NCBI RefSeq assembly: GCF_030253575.1
Contig: NC_080566.1
Location: 12,479,501-12,543,500, forward strand
From: Rhododendron vialii
Lineage: Eukaryota > Streptophyta > Magnoliopsida > Ericales > Ericaceae
Direction of reading: 5' to 3'
Length of the DNA: 64,000 nt
The translations under genes were made by a program, and so were the position numbers. Shown piece by piece: positions 1-21,779 of the stretch (positions are counted from its first letter, which is position 1; each line of letters begins with the position of its first letter). The notes beneath the pieces are model-generated. The model did no database searches. It was not told the origin of the DNA and was given only the letters and a program-made list of their open reading frames with translations.

Positions 1-109
1 CAATTCCTTGTTTCCTTTAGTTTTGTTGATGGATAATTGTGCCATTGCTTTCGTTCTTAATGTAATCAGCTGTTAAAGTTCTTTTGTTTCTTTTTATCCT
101 GTTGGGCAG

Positions 110-1988
110 GTGATAATGTTATTGTTGGGAGCAAAGATGGAAAAATGGCTTGGTTTGACATGGACCTCTCATCTCAACCTTATCGAGTTCTGAAGTATGT
201 TTCTTACTTTTCTTCCATCCCCCTCATCAAATGTAACATTGGCATACAATAAATATGTTGTGTAAAGGTTTACTATGACTTCTCAATCGGGATGAGAATT
301 GTTCAGTTTCAGATACAACAGCTATGCACTTCCATAAAAATGTGCAAAATCTATGACAGGTTTCAAAAAAAGTTGTGCAATTTGCTTAAAGCCTCAACCT
401 AGAGAACAATTGTGCGTGCTAACAATTGATGTCGTGGAGAAGTTATTCGCACTGTTTCAATACAATAATAGCAAGAAGAGGATTATGACATAGTGCGCTT
501 GTGTGCCTTGCATACAGCACATAAATACATCCAGTGCGTCATATATGTATGCAGATCCATATAAAATTTTGGTGCATTAGATGGGGTAGAGCTCTAGATT
601 GTGCTTAAATAGAAGCCTAGTAGGCAAACTATTTTCTTGTACCTTATTATTGTCTTATTTATCTTTTCACCCAATATTGTATTAAATCTATATAATTGCT
701 CTGATCCGGCTATTTTAAATTTCAGATGTCACCCGAAGGACATTACCAGTGTGGCCTTCCATCGTTCATACCCTCTATTTGCTTCATGCTCCGATGATTG
801 TACAGCGTATGTTTTCCATGGCATGGTTTATTCGGATTTGAATCAGAACCCCCTTATTGTTCCATTGGAAATACTCCGAGGGCATACAAGTGCAAATGGA
901 AGAGGTGAGTGCTTCGACTGTCTTTATTTTGTCTTCCTTCTAGTTATGTGTGGAATACAATGAAGCAGTGATTTAAACTGGATGATAATTTTTTTACTTA
1001 AAAGGATTGACCGTGAGCAGAGAAATGAAGAGATTCAATCCCAGGTCCCTTGTATTATTACCAAGAGACTTTGCTAGCCACCTGTGCTCACAAAACATAC
1101 AACCCATTATTTAGTTGGGGAGAATATTACTACTGGAATACGTAGGGGATTCACCTGGTAGATATGGTAAGAGGGGGCACGGTTCGAGTGTCTATAGCTT
1201 GGGTCATCAACCTTGAGGTTGTAACTTGTAAGTTTGAACGGGAGGGCAGCCACTTTATGCAAACAATGCCGAATGTTTTTTGTACCCAACTTCCCTCAAA
1301 CTCCGTTAATGGGGACTAAACTGGATTTACTACTGCTACTTCTTCTAGCATTGCCCTTGTAAGTTACTAAGGGCCTGAGGCTCTGTTTGGAACTTGTAGA
1401 AAGGAAAGGAAAAGAGAGAAAAGTGAGGGGAAATGTGAAGAAAGTGGATTCTTTTCTCTTGTTTCGTCGTAGAAAGAAAATGAAAGGAAACTATGAGGAG
1501 AATGAATTTCTCCTGTTTGGAGGAAAATAGAAAGAAATTATTATTTTTTAATAAAAAATTACTCTTAGGTCCACTATATGGAACTTGAAGAGTCTCTAGT
1601 CCACCTCCTAAGTTAATAAAGTCTCTAGTCCATTTTTAACATTTTATAGTAGGCCCAGTCCACTCCATTTCAATTTACTTCTCTCCCATTTTCCTCAGCC
1701 GTTCCCCTTTCCAGAGCTTTCCTTTCCTAACTATTTTATTTTCCTTTTCCTTAAAATAGGAACCAAACAACCATCAAGGCAAATTGGTTATTTTCCTTTC
1801 TTTTCCCCCATTTTCCCTAGGTTCCAAATAGAGCCTAAATCTCTGAATCTAATGAGATGTCCCTGATATAAGGTGTGTTTTCTCATTTGGTTTGTGTTGC
1901 AGGAGTAATGGACTGTAAATTCCACCCCAGGCAGCCGTGGTTGTTCACTGCAGGTGCTGATTCAGTGATCAGACTTTTCTGTCATTGA
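110..1988 (+). CDS. BOP1: BOP1 ribosome biogenesis WD40 protein, last three exons (partial)
   Basis: This is the 3' end of a gene that starts before the window. Exons read as 110-194, 726-904 and 1903-1988, each bounded by AG acceptors and GT donors (gtatgt at 195, gtgagt at 905), with stop TGA at 1986-1988. The joined frame gives WD40 blades including [31 protein letters not shown], a [20 protein letters not shown] stretch, and a C-terminus ending [13 protein letters not shown], which is characteristic of BOP1. Known role: BOP1 joins Pescadillo and WDR12 in the PeBoW complex, which acts in the nucleolus on 27S/32S pre-rRNA processing for the 60S subunit. The intron between the last two exons holds a TIR element. 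The next gene, RUVBL2, is also a ribosome/snoRNP assembly factor on the same strand. The frame is intact in what is visible; the N-terminal BOP1NT domain lies outside the window. Confidence 0.93.
1378..1837. mobile_element. Non-autonomous TIR element in the last BOP1 intron
   Basis: The ends are inverted copies: GGCTCTGTTTGGAAC at the left and the complement of GTTCCAAATAGAGCC at the right. Between them is AT-rich, purine-biased sequence with no coding capacity. The terminus resembles hAT-type MITE ends found in plants. I could not see a clean target-site duplication, so the superfamily is uncertain. Confidence 0.6.
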
Positions 1989-2559
1989 AGCAGTGTGAGC
2001 CTCCCGGTTTCTAACATTATTGTGGATGAAAAAGCATTAAACTTCATCTAGACCGGTTGATGGATGAATCTCAATGGGAATATTAGGCGGCGGAAATATG
2101 TATCTGATGTTACATTCAGTTATTATTTGTTGCGGGGGTGACAAATCAGTGGTCATTAAATTTTGTACGGTGCTTTTTTTTTTTCCCCCCCCCCCCCCCG
2201 TGTGTTTTATTGAATAGGCTGAATTCTATGCACCAAAATGTAATGTAAGGTTCCGTTCACATATTTTTGTCCCCTTTTTGGGAAATTGAGAAATCAGGTC
2301 GGTTAATTCAGAATGAAAAAGAGCTCTGCTCTTGCACGTTTTATGATTGAATTCAATTTCTTCAATGTAGCATGCTGGTTTATTATGGGAAAGGACACTT
2401 AGCTTGATTTAGACAATGAGATTGTATTTCGCTGTTTGTTGTTTTCTTTTGGTATGTAATTCCTAAATTTGGAAACTGTGTAATACATTGAATGCTTTAT
2501 TTCAATCTACCATGTGTTTTACAAAAAGTTTGATTACGAAGTCTCAGAGGATCGTAATG
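1989..2559 (+). other. BOP1 3' UTR and downstream flank
   Basis: There is no gene here. The stretch begins with the presumed BOP1 3' UTR and holds a T-run followed by a run of about 14 C at 2171-2199, a likely unstable homopolymer. No clear AATAAA was picked out. Confidence 0.5.
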
Positions 2560-2875
2560 TGCATTCTTGGCAGCATCCTCCTTGAGATAAATGGAAAATT
2601 AACTGCGATAGAGCCTTTTCTCGTCTGATAAGTGAGCAGCCTTTGCGCTTATTGTCCAAAATTCTAAAATGGGCCTATCATACGCGTCAACTGTGGTAAA
2701 ATCAAAATGGGTTCTGCCTTGGCTGCTGAAGCATGGGCCATTTGGATTGTGCTCTATGGCGGCATCCGGGATGAAGCCAAACTCCATTATCCATCAACTC
2801 TAACGGAGGAGAAGTGGACTGGGAAGTTGGCTCCATCCTTTCAAGCGTTTCACATTAACCTTAACCCTAAATCCT
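2560..2875 (+). pseudogene. RNase H-like (RVT_3) fragment of a LINE-type retroelement
   Basis: Two short stretches resemble the plant RNase H-like domain of non-LTR elements: DKWKINCDRAFS near 2590-2625 and, in a different frame, SALAAEAWAIWIVLYGG near 2712-2762. They are separated by frame changes, and a stop precedes the first. It is a decayed fragment between BOP1 and RUVBL2, with no flanking reverse transcriptase. Confidence 0.55.
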
Positions 2876-13870
<10,995 letters not shown>

Positions 13871-14850
13871 GCCTTATTCGGACATGGACACAGCTATGTT
13901 TGAATTAAGGATTTGCTACAGGAAAATGAAAAGCAAAGGGGAAAGTTTATGTATCTGAGGGTCCGGATTTAATCTTTTTCAAATACATCTTATTTCCCAC
14001 CACAAATCTGTCCCCAAATCCTTGGTCCTTTATCCGAATACAGCCAACGTGTTTGTGATCATGCACTTGTTAATTTTGTGCAGCAACTACTTCTTTGGAG
14101 AGGATAATCTTATTTTTATTCCCTCAATGTATTTTCCTGAAGTTATGATGAGTAGAGTACTCTGGTAGTTTTCGGACACGCTAGGTGTAATCTTTTACTA
14201 GTAGTATTTTGCTGCAGACCCATTTTGCAGATAAATGATGCTGAAGATTTCAAATGTGATCTTTACTGTGACGCTAAATGAGACCCGCTAGGGTTTATGT
14301 TGGCAATTTTTCATGTTCATTCCATAGACATGATGTGTACATCATTCATGCGAAAAAATCAGGTTTGCACGAGAAGATTTTTATTTCATTTTGCTATGTT
14401 GCTTTACATGCAAATATATTTCTACATGTATTTGTGATTTTACTTACAAATGTCTTATGTCATTTTAAAAGGTTTTGAGTTTTGCATTAGAATGATGCAT
14501 GCCATATTGCTATACATGTATTTGTGATTCTACTTACAAACGTCTTATTGCTTATTTCCTTTCCGCTTGAATTTTATCGATTTCTTTTATATATTGTTAC
14601 TTTAAATTCTTAATATCCAGTTTTTAGTGTTAAGAGTAAGAGTTTTGGTAAGTCTACTTACTGGAAATTATCTTTTTGGCATCATCATGCAGGAAGTCAG
14701 GGGACCTTTCCCAAGCACAAAACAGCCTCGTTCTGACCTGGACAGCAACCTTGCTGACCCCCACGGCCAGCAGGGTTTGAAAATGAAGCTAATACATGAA
14801 CCACTAGGTCAATTCAATACAGGTATGTGGTCGAATCATGTTGTATGAAA
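13871..14850 (+). other. RUVBL2 3' UTR and the flank duplicated at 23.3 kb
   Basis: The RUVBL2 3' UTR runs from 13871. From about 13985 the sequence matches 23277-24150 closely, so the duplication boundary lies roughly 110 bases after the stop. The stretch 14693-14822 looks exon-like: it follows a CAG acceptor-like site, has an AG|GTATGT donor, and is open in one frame (starting EVRGPFPSTKQPRSD). It has no good start and its frame is not kept in the second copy; I do not recognise it. Confidence 0.7.
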
Positions 14851-15224
14851 TGAAGGCGAAAAAATCAAACTTTTCATACTTCTGCTAAAAGATGAGCTTT
14901 TTCAAAAATCAACGTTTATTTTTGTATTCAATGAACGTTTTTCTAACTTTTAGACAAAATTCAATTACCTTTTAGTTTCTGTTAAGATAAATGTCTAATC
15001 CCAAAAGTTTACTATCAAACATTTTGGGACAGTAAAAATAATTCAAAGTATAGCCCAAAGGAAGTAAAGCATGTAAAACTAGAGTACTAATTAAGATGGA
15101 TCATGTGTGAGTTCTGGAAATTCGAGAAACCAAAGAGACAGAATTCCAAATATAATAGTCAAAAGAGTATTTCCTGATCATGGTTGATATGGATGAGCGC
15201 AACAAGTTACGTGGGAGGAGTTTT
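14851..15224. other. Downstream flank of GT34 gene 1
   Basis: No gene. This AT-rich sequence recurs, diverged, downstream of every GT34 gene in the array (words such as AGGAAGTAAAGCATGTA and GATCATGGTTGA before the stop codon). It is the 3' flank/3' UTR of the repeated unit. Confidence 0.6.
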
Positions 15225-16559
15225 CTATTTCTCCTTCTTGTTAGACGAAAAAGCAAAGGGCAGAGGGTAGAGGTAGGACGTATTTAGTAGGTCCGGGCGC
15301 ACGAAGCCGTAATTGCGTAGCACCTGATTATCAGCGAAATTCAAAGCCTTTTCCATCCCACCCCAGCATTGCTCATCTGTGTACCCCCAGTGCAGACCAC
15401 TACATGGCCTACACGCTGTAAAATGCGTGATAAATGGCCTCTTTCCCCCACCACCATCGCCGAACGCCTCCTTCATCACCGTCGCATAGTGCTCGCTCAC
15501 CTTCTCTGCATGTCGTCTTTGCAACTCCGTCACCCCTTTCTCTATCCCCGCGTAGTTGTCACTAATAGTATCAAACGAGTTGATGATGTCAAACCAATAC
15601 CCACTTAAGTCGTATTGACTCTCTATGTAAATCTTCTTCCCCAACGTTTCCTTCTCTTTCAATAGCAAATAAACCAGAGCCGACTGATCGTCAGATTCTG
15701 GGTCTGTCTTGTCACTCATTGTCGATGTCAGGATCTGACCCCACTTTTCGTAGTTTGGAGTCTGTGGGCCCATCTCAGCCCACACCTCCAAAAACTCCAT
15801 CGACCATTGACAGTTTCGGATGAAAAACACACCGGCGTTAACCCCACCCCAACTCTTCTCCTCATAGACCTTGCTATAAAACCCGTGCACCACGAGGTTA
15901 TGGTCCTTATACTTCTCCAGTGGCGGCTTAAAATCCATATCAGTAAATACTGCATCCGAGTCAACCCAAAAGATCCACTCAACCTCTGGGTGGGCCAACA
16001 TCGCTGCCCGAAGCATGGGCATTTTTGTCCACCAGCTAACCATTTTTGGGTGCAAAAACGCGTTGTTGTAGAAGATATCATAGCCGTGGATCCGACAGTA
16101 ATCCACCTTGTTCTTGAAAAGCCTCAAGAGCAAATGATCCCCAATCAGATTCTTACACGGCTCCGGCTGCGATCCTGTCAACAAAAGAACCCGGTCCTCT
16201 GCTCCGGTGGCAAATGATGGATGATGCTCCAGCCACTCTCTTCTCTTGGTGTCCCAGTCATTACCTGAGTTCCCTATCTCATAACTCAGGGTCGGGTCGT
16301 CATAGAACGTTTGGTTGGCTGGGTCATGGTCCAGTTTAAGGCCTTGATAACTCACTGTGGTGCAATCATTCGTAGCTGCACGGTCTTTTTTGGGCGATAC
16401 TGTCATCTTAGCTACGTCATACATGTTGGGATAGCTAGTGAAAGGTGAAAAACTCCAAAGCAGCATTAGCAGAGCCACCCCTGCTATGCCTATGAAAATG
16501 GGTTTGCTCGGACCTATGATTTTCTCCATTTTTGCTACTATTATAGCCACCCTGCCCAT
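15225..16559 (-). CDS. GT34 glycosyltransferase, array gene 1
   Basis: This is a single-exon 444-residue protein. A short basic cytosolic tail (1-19) is followed by one membrane anchor (about 20-37, PIFIGIAGVALLMLLWSF) and a lumenal stem, the type II Golgi layout. The catalytic region has TFYDDP (84-89), RREWL (106-110), CRIHGYDIFYNNA (155-167), the metal-binding DxD as D200-S-D202, NCQWSMEF (249-256), SDDQSALVYLLL (289-300) and ITHFTACRPCSG (377-388). Family knowledge: GT34 includes galactomannan alpha-1,6-galactosyltransferases and xyloglucan alpha-1,6-xylosyltransferases; the pattern here looks closer to the galactomannan type, but the acceptor cannot be settled from sequence. The ATG at 16559 is chosen because the family N-terminus MGR starts there. 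It is the nearest copy to RUVBL2 and the closest match to gene 2. N-glycosylation motifs occur at 82 and 426. Confidence 0.93.
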   Translation of the reverse strand: MGRVAIIVAKMEKIIGPSKPIFIGIAGVALLMLLWSFSPFTSYPNMYDVAKMTVSPKKDRAATNDCTTVSYQGLKLDHDPANQTFYDDPTLSYEIGNSGNDWDTKRREWLEHHPSFATGAEDRVLLLTGSQPEPCKNLIGDHLLLRLFKNKVDYCRIHGYDIFYNNAFLHPKMVSWWTKMPMLRAAMLAHPEVEWIFWVDSDAVFTDMDFKPPLEKYKDHNLVVHGFYSKVYEEKSWGGVNAGVFFIRNCQWSMEFLEVWAEMGPQTPNYEKWGQILTSTMSDKTDPESDDQSALVYLLLKEKETLGKKIYIESQYDLSGYWFDIINSFDTISDNYAGIEKGVTELQRRHAEKVSEHYATVMKEAFGDGGGGKRPFITHFTACRPCSGLHWGYTDEQCWGGMEKALNFADNQVLRNYGFVRPDLLNTSYLYPLPFAFSSNKKEK

Positions 16560-16764
16560 ACCAATTTCTGAAATGAAAATCAGAGAGGATTCTTGGACTC
16601 AATTATATAATAAGCCATTGGAAACAGAGAGGCCAAGAATTGTAATGGATGAGTGATTCTAGAGAGTAAGTAATTGATATTTAAAGAGGTATAGGTATCA
16701 GTAGGGGAAAGAGATCGAAGCCATCAGTTGACTTGACTATTCGTCAGCTATGCCTGATAATATA
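16560..16764 (-). promoter_or_regulatory. Promoter region of GT34 gene 1
   Basis: On the minus strand this is the immediate upstream region. TATA-like words are TATATAAT near 16603-16612 and CTTTAAATA near 16678-16688. In genes 3, 4 and 6 a GATAAATAG/CATAAATAG word lies 100-165 bp before the ATG; the matching place in gene 1 is degraded (about 16737-16750). Which word is used is unknown. Confidence 0.35.
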
Positions 16765-17048
16765 CTCCCTCTGTTCATTTTTAAATTTTCAGCTTTGTAA
16801 CCCTAACTTATTACAGATACATCCTCATTACACCTTTTACATCAATTTTTACCTTCACTTTGCATAACTACCCTATATAGAGACGTTATTATTACACTTT
16901 TACCTGCTAACTTTTCAAAAATGAATTTACTTTTAGGGATAAAATGGAAAAAAATACCTATTTTTTTCCACTGACTTTAAAAAATGGGACATTTATGAAG
17001 GGATAGTCTGAAATGCAATATTGGACTCTATTAAAGGGATGGAGGGAG
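16765..17048. mobile_element. Stowaway MITE
   Basis: The ends are CTCCCTCTGTTC and ...GGATGGAGGGAG, the classic Stowaway (Tc1/mariner) terminus, with TA on both sides. It sits in the gene 1 upstream region. The gene 2 copy of the flank (near 26033) reads straight through TAACATGGTATTTG without it. Confidence 0.9.
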
Positions 17049-18399
17049 TAACATGGTATTTGTTTAACTACCTTTAACTTGAGTTTTGTGAAGTCATAAC
17101 TTCAATTTATCGGTTGGAATCTCAATTTCTAGGGTGAGGTGCCAACAACAATTAACGAGTTCATTTGTTCGTTGGTGTGTGGGGTATGAAGGATAAGTCA
17201 CGTAATCATTGAAAAAAAAACCATTTCATAATGGATACAAAATAGCCGGTTGATAAATAGTGTTAGTTCTACAAGAGATAAAATTTTGTTTTCGGTAATC
17301 ATTTTTATTTCTTAGTTGAATTTAGAGTTCTCTTTATATTCGTTGGTTGTTCTAGGTTTTCTTCATTTTTCGTGTGCATTCAAGAGTCATTAGAAAAATA
17401 CATGTGTCAAACTCATTTGTCTACTAGATTGATTATCTAGTTGTTCTTCCTCAACTGTAACACCAGAGAATGTTAAGTAACATTTTTCCAAAATGATTTA
17501 GTGAATGAAAAGTCAAATTAACTTAATTAGCGAAAGCGAAGTCAATTACGTATAAAATTGAAATACATTAAATTACATTAAAGGAAACGAAAAAGATTGA
17601 CTTTCTCTGGCTCGTCGAGTTTGGTCCGTTAGAAGAAAATTTTCACTGATCAGTCATTAGTATTAAATTAAACGTTTATCTGTTAAAACTAATATGATTT
17701 TGAGAATAAACTTGAAGACAAACATGTAAAGCATGTGACTATCAATAGCCGATCAGCATAATATTTTACGTGGATGAACACAACAAGAAGACGGGACAAA
17801 CAATCTGAAAGGTTTCAATCACATTTTTTAGCTCAAGATGATGAAAAGCACTTGGTGTCGAATGAAATACATAATGTAAGTTATTAATTTATCGCTTGAT
17901 AATTTGAGGAGTCTTTTTTTATGTGGCTGGCTTGTGCTCCCATGTACACGTCCGGCTCTAAAGGAGTTTTCAAAGAATTGCACTATTGAAAGTGAGGGGA
18001 TTATTGGCTTTAGCTTTTGACTAGTATTCCCATATTCGAGGTGAAGATATTTAGTAACTTATTTTTTTTTGTTAGTGTAAAATTTTTTTTTTTGGTCAAC
18101 GTTCTTAATTTTTTGAACTCGTAGTGGACACGAACCTTGAAAATGACAACAGAACTCAAAAATCTGGTCATTTTGGATTATTTTGCATTCAGTAAACGTT
18201 TTTCAAACTATTTGTCAAAATTATTTTACATTTTAGTTTCTTCTCTTTATGATAAATGTTTAATCCAAAAAAATTAACTATCTAACTAGAAAATATTGGG
18301 GAAAATAGAAATAATTCCAATGAAAAGAGTTAGGGTTGTAGGAAGTAAGCTTGTGGAAATAGAATAATCTTTCAAATGAATCATGCGGATTTTGAAAAT
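17049..18399. other. Upstream flank of the GT34 unit (repeated at 19 and 26 kb)
   Basis: No gene. 17049-17900 matches the gene 2 upstream flank at 26033-27000. About 17600-18730 matches 18740-20330 as a local direct duplication. These paralogous copies let later insertions be recognised against empty sites. Confidence 0.65.
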
Positions 18400-18733
18400 T
18401 CAAAAGACCTGGTCATTTTGGATCATTTTGTGTTCAATAAACGTTTTTCAAAATTTTGGTCAAAATTATTTTACTCTTAAGTTTCTGCTCATTAAGATAA
18501 ATGTTTAATCCTAAGAATTTACTAGCAAATCTTTGGAAAAATAGAAATAATTCAAAATGAAAGAGTTAGGCCATAGGAAGTAAAGCATTTAGAAATAGAG
18601 TAATCTTTTAGATGAATCATGGGGGTTTTGAAAATTCGAAACCAAAGAGATAAAATTCAAAATAAAACAATCAAAGGAGTATTTTCTGATCATGATTAAC
18701 ATGGATGAGCAAAACACGATAGGTGGGAGGCAT
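18400..18733 (-). pseudogene. Relic of a GT34 unit: 3' flank only
   Basis: The sequence closely matches the 3' flank of gene 3 (27690-28013), including the GTAAAGCAT stretch and the GATGAGCAAAACA...GTGGGAGGCA words that lie just before a GT34 stop codon. At 18733 the match stops where the stop codon should follow, and the sequence jumps to the far-upstream part of the unit (compare 17576 onward). The coding region and promoter of that copy are deleted. Confidence 0.7.
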
Positions 18734-18808
18734 TAAAGGAGATGAAAAAGACTGACTTTCTCTGGCTCGGCGAGTTTGACCTGTTAGAAGAAACATCACA
18801 TTGATCAG

Positions 18809-18929
18809 CAAGGCCTATCTGATTAGATCCGACTAATGACTAATCGCCGATTACTAATTAATATGCACCGATTAATTGCTAGAAGGTGGCCAACCGCCCG
18901 ACAAGCGCCTAGCGACTTCTAGAACATTT
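18809..18929. mobile_element. Truncated hAT MITE with empty sites nearby
   Basis: This is a 121 bp member of the TGTTCTAAAA family, reversed relative to 10571-10754 and lacking one half. Flanks TTGATCAG (18801-18808) and TTGATTAG (18930-18937) form an 8 bp duplication with one mismatch. Paralogous positions near 17650 and 26709 lack the insert. Confidence 0.85.
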
Positions 18930-19352
18930 TTGATTAGCCATTAGTATTAAATGGAACGAAACACGTTTATCTGTTAAAACTAATATGATTTTGAGAATAA
19001 ACTTGAAGACAAACATGTCTAAAGCATGCGACTATCAATATCCGAACAGCGTAATCTTTTACACGGATGAACACTCGACGGTTCAAACAATCTGAAAGGT
19101 TTAGATCACATTTTTTAGCTCAAGATGGAAACTATATGGAAAGCACTTGGTGTCGAATGAAATACATAATGTAGGTTGTTAATTAATTTGTCACTTGATA
19201 ATTTCAGGAGTCTTTTATGTGGTTGGCTTTTGCTCCCATGTACACATCCTGCTCTAAAGGAGTTTTCAAATAATTGCACTATGTAAAGTGAGAGGATTAT
19301 TAACTTTAGCTTTTGACTAGTATTGCTATATTGGAGGTGAAGATATTTAGTA

Positions 19353-19624
19353 CTTCCTCCGTCCCTTTTTAAATGTTCTACTTCGTAACTCCAACTTATT
19401 AAAAATGTATCATCATTATACCTTTCACATCAATTTTTTCCTCTACTTTCCCTACTTACCTATCATCATTGCACTTTTTACTCACTAACTTTTCAAAATA
19501 GAATCTACTTTTAGGGGGAAAATAGACAATGTATCAACTTTTACCCACTAACTTTACCAAATGGACACTTGTTAAGGGACAGCCCAAAATAGAATACTGG
19601 ACTATAATAAAGGGACGGAGGGAG
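19353..19624. mobile_element. Stowaway MITE with a clean empty site
   Basis: The ends are CTTCCTCCGTCCC and ...GGGACGGAGGGAG, flanked by TA on both sides. The paralogous site near 18046-18062 reads GATATTTAGTAACTTATTT without the insert, which fixes the TA target exactly. Confidence 0.95.
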
Positions 19625-20560
19625 TAACTTATTTTTGCTTGTTAGTATAGTTTTTTTTTTGGTCCAAGTTCTTAATTTTTTGAACTCATTGTGGACACGA
19701 CCCTTGAAAATGCCAACAAAACTTGAATCAAATTCAAAGAAGACAGAAAAAATAAAAAATAATCTGGTCATTTTGGATTATTTGTGTTCAGTAAACGTTT
19801 TTCAAACTGTTGGTCAAAATTATCTTACTCGTTAGTTTCTCCTCATTATAATAAATGTTTAATCCAAAATTTGTTTTTCCTATCTAACTAGCAAACGTTT
19901 GGGAAAATAGAAATAACTCCAATTATTAAAAGAGTTCGGTTGTAGGAAGTAAAGGATGTAGAAATAGAATAATCTTTCAGATGAATCGTGCGGGTTCTGG
20001 AAATTCAAAAAACCGCCCTTGTTTATTTTGGGGTCTCAAAACCTTCACGGTTTCTAATAAATATTCTCTATCTCTCTCTCCTCACTCATTATTCTCAAAA
20101 ACCTCCCTCGAAATCCAAACCGAACAGGGTCGATTATTTTGTGTTCAGTAAATGCTTTTCAAAATTTTGGACAAAATTACTTTACTCTTAAGTTTCTGCT
20201 CATTTAGGTAAATGTTTTTTTTTGAAGATGATTTAGGTAAATGTTGAATCCTAAGGGTTTACTAGCAAACTTAGCAAAATACACTTACTGAAATGATTTG
20301 TGCCTTACTTGGATGGGTTTTCAAAAAATTTTGAGTTTGGTTTTTGGGTAATGAGTGGAGAGAGAAATGAAGATAATAATTAGAGATAGAGATAATGAGT
20401 GGAGAGAGATAAAGAATAATGATTGGAGAAATAAATGAGAGTAGTTATTGAAAATAGGAGTAAGTGTTTTTTGAGTTAGAAAATATTTTTCAAGTAGCCA
20501 TCCAAACAAGGCATTGGTTTTGTGAAAACAACACATCCTTTGGAGCCCTCAAAAACAACA
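19625..20560. other. Partial GT34-unit flank, no gene
   Basis: 19625-20290 is another diverged copy of the GT34 3' flank (compare 18085-18600), broken off near 20280 before any coding region. Beyond that, AT-rich sequence to 20550 has a purine-rich AGAGAGAAATGA patch; nothing else is seen. Confidence 0.5.
20202..20245. repeat. Micro-insertion between 15 bp duplications
   Basis: ATTTAGGTAAATGTT occurs at 20202-20216 and 20231-20245, perfectly. Between them is the 14 bp filler TTTTTTTGAAGATG. The paralogous flank near 18490 has a single copy and no filler. Confidence 0.8.
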
Positions 20561-20953
20561 GGCTTAAGTGCAAGAACACCCCCTAAACTATCATTTTTTG
20601 GCAACTTCATCCCTTTTAAGTTTAAATTCGAGCAACTTCACCCCCCAACTATCACATTTGAGCAACTTCATCACCTCCCCCATTTTCCGTTTAAAAAATG
20701 GACGGACTGAAATAAAAAGACCAACGTACCCCTAAGCTTTAAAAAAACACATGGTTTATACTTGAAAGAAAAAACGATTGATCACTTCCACCACCTTTTC
20801 ATCTCTGTCTCTCTCTCGCTCTCTTCGTCATGGGTCGAGGTTGACCAAGACCGAGACCGAAACCTTAGAACCGATCTCCCCATCTCCAATCGAGGAGAGG
20901 TGTAGAGAGAGAGAGAGCGAGTACCTGGTGTAGAGGGAGGATATATATATATA

Positions 20954-21328
20954 CAGAAATCTTCAGGTAAGGACCTTAAAATGAGGACCTTATATGCGGA
21001 CCTCCCATTTCTCGCCTTTCCCGATTTCGATGATCCGAGCAGCTCAATGTGTTCAGAACGTGATTTTAAAAATACCCGTGAGAAATCGGCAAAAAAAATG
21101 ACCGGGAATGGCTTGATTTGAGCAGTTGTTATTTGAACCGTTAGATAAAAAATAAACAAAAACTGCTCGGATGAAGCCCTTTTCGGTCTTTTTTTTTGCT
21201 GATTTCTCGCGGGTACCCTTAAAATCACGTTCTGAACACATTGAGCGGCACGAATCATCGAAATTTGATCGGAAAAGGGAGGCCTGCATTTTATTAAAAT
21301 AAGGTAGTCCTTATAAGAAGGGGACTCA
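20954..21328. mobile_element. Hairpin MITE next to TA repeats, copy H1
   Basis: An almost self-complementary element: the GATGATCCGAGCAGCTCAA arm near 21030 pairs with TTGAGCGGCACGAATCATC near 21240. TA dinucleotide runs lie on both sides (20941-20953, 21329-21339). The same family recurs at 21340, 56075 and 56803. The apparent ORFs inside are not genes. Confidence 0.75.
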
Positions 21329-21339
21329 TATATATATAT

Positions 21340-21699
21340 GAGTTAGGTTCCGGTGAGGGATCCCTCATTTTATTAAAATGCGGGACTCCCCTTCCCGATT
21401 GAATTTCGATGATCCGAGCCGCTCAAAGTGATCAGAACGTGATTTTAAGGGTCCCCGTGAGAAATCAGCAAAAAAAAATGACTGGGAAGGGCTTCATCCG
21501 AGCAGTTTTCATTGAACGGTTTAAAAAAAAAAACTGCTCGGATGACGCCCTTCCCGGTCATTTGTTTTGCTGATTTCTCGCGGGAACCCTTAAAATTACG
21601 TTCTGCACACATTGAACGGTTCGGATTTTCAAAATTTGATCGGAAAATGAAAGTCCCTCATTTTAACAAAATGAGGGATCCGTCACTCGAAAATTCCTC

Positions 21700-21700
<1 letters not shown>
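21340..21700. mobile_element. Hairpin MITE next to TA repeats, copy H2
   Basis: Second copy. The GAGGGATCCCTCATTTTA arm pairs with TAAAATGAGGGATCC near 21663-21681, around the same GATGATCCGAGCCGCTCAA core. It is flanked by (TA)n at 21329-21339 and 21701-21724. Confidence 0.75.

Positions 21701-21776
<76 letters not shown>
21701..21776 (+). repeat. (TA)n(GA)n compound microsatellite
   Basis: About 24 bases of TA are followed by about 52 bases of GA, inside the MULE-like element. Confidence 0.9.

Positions 21777-21779
<3 letters not shown>

Noticed and set aside
1141-1300. SINE in the last BOP1 intron (TGGTAGATATGG and GGTTCGAGTGTC words)
   Set aside because: The two words are only about 13 bases apart, and no target duplication or tail was found.
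14627-14848. 73-residue ORF with a hydrophobic N-terminus, reminiscent of a secreted peptide
   Set aside because: It would have to start at GTG, and the duplicated copy at 24 kb does not keep the frame.
15807-16217. 136-residue plus-strand ORF antisense to the GT34 genes, also at 25178, 28607 and 49108
   Set aside because: It is open only because the opposite coding frame is conserved; changes between copies follow the GT34 codons, and there is no sign of an independent start or domain.
20782-21258. 158-residue ORF and relatives at 21512, 55968 and 56141
   Set aside because: They fall inside hairpin MITE copies and microsatellites; the similarity between them is that of the transposon, not of a protein.
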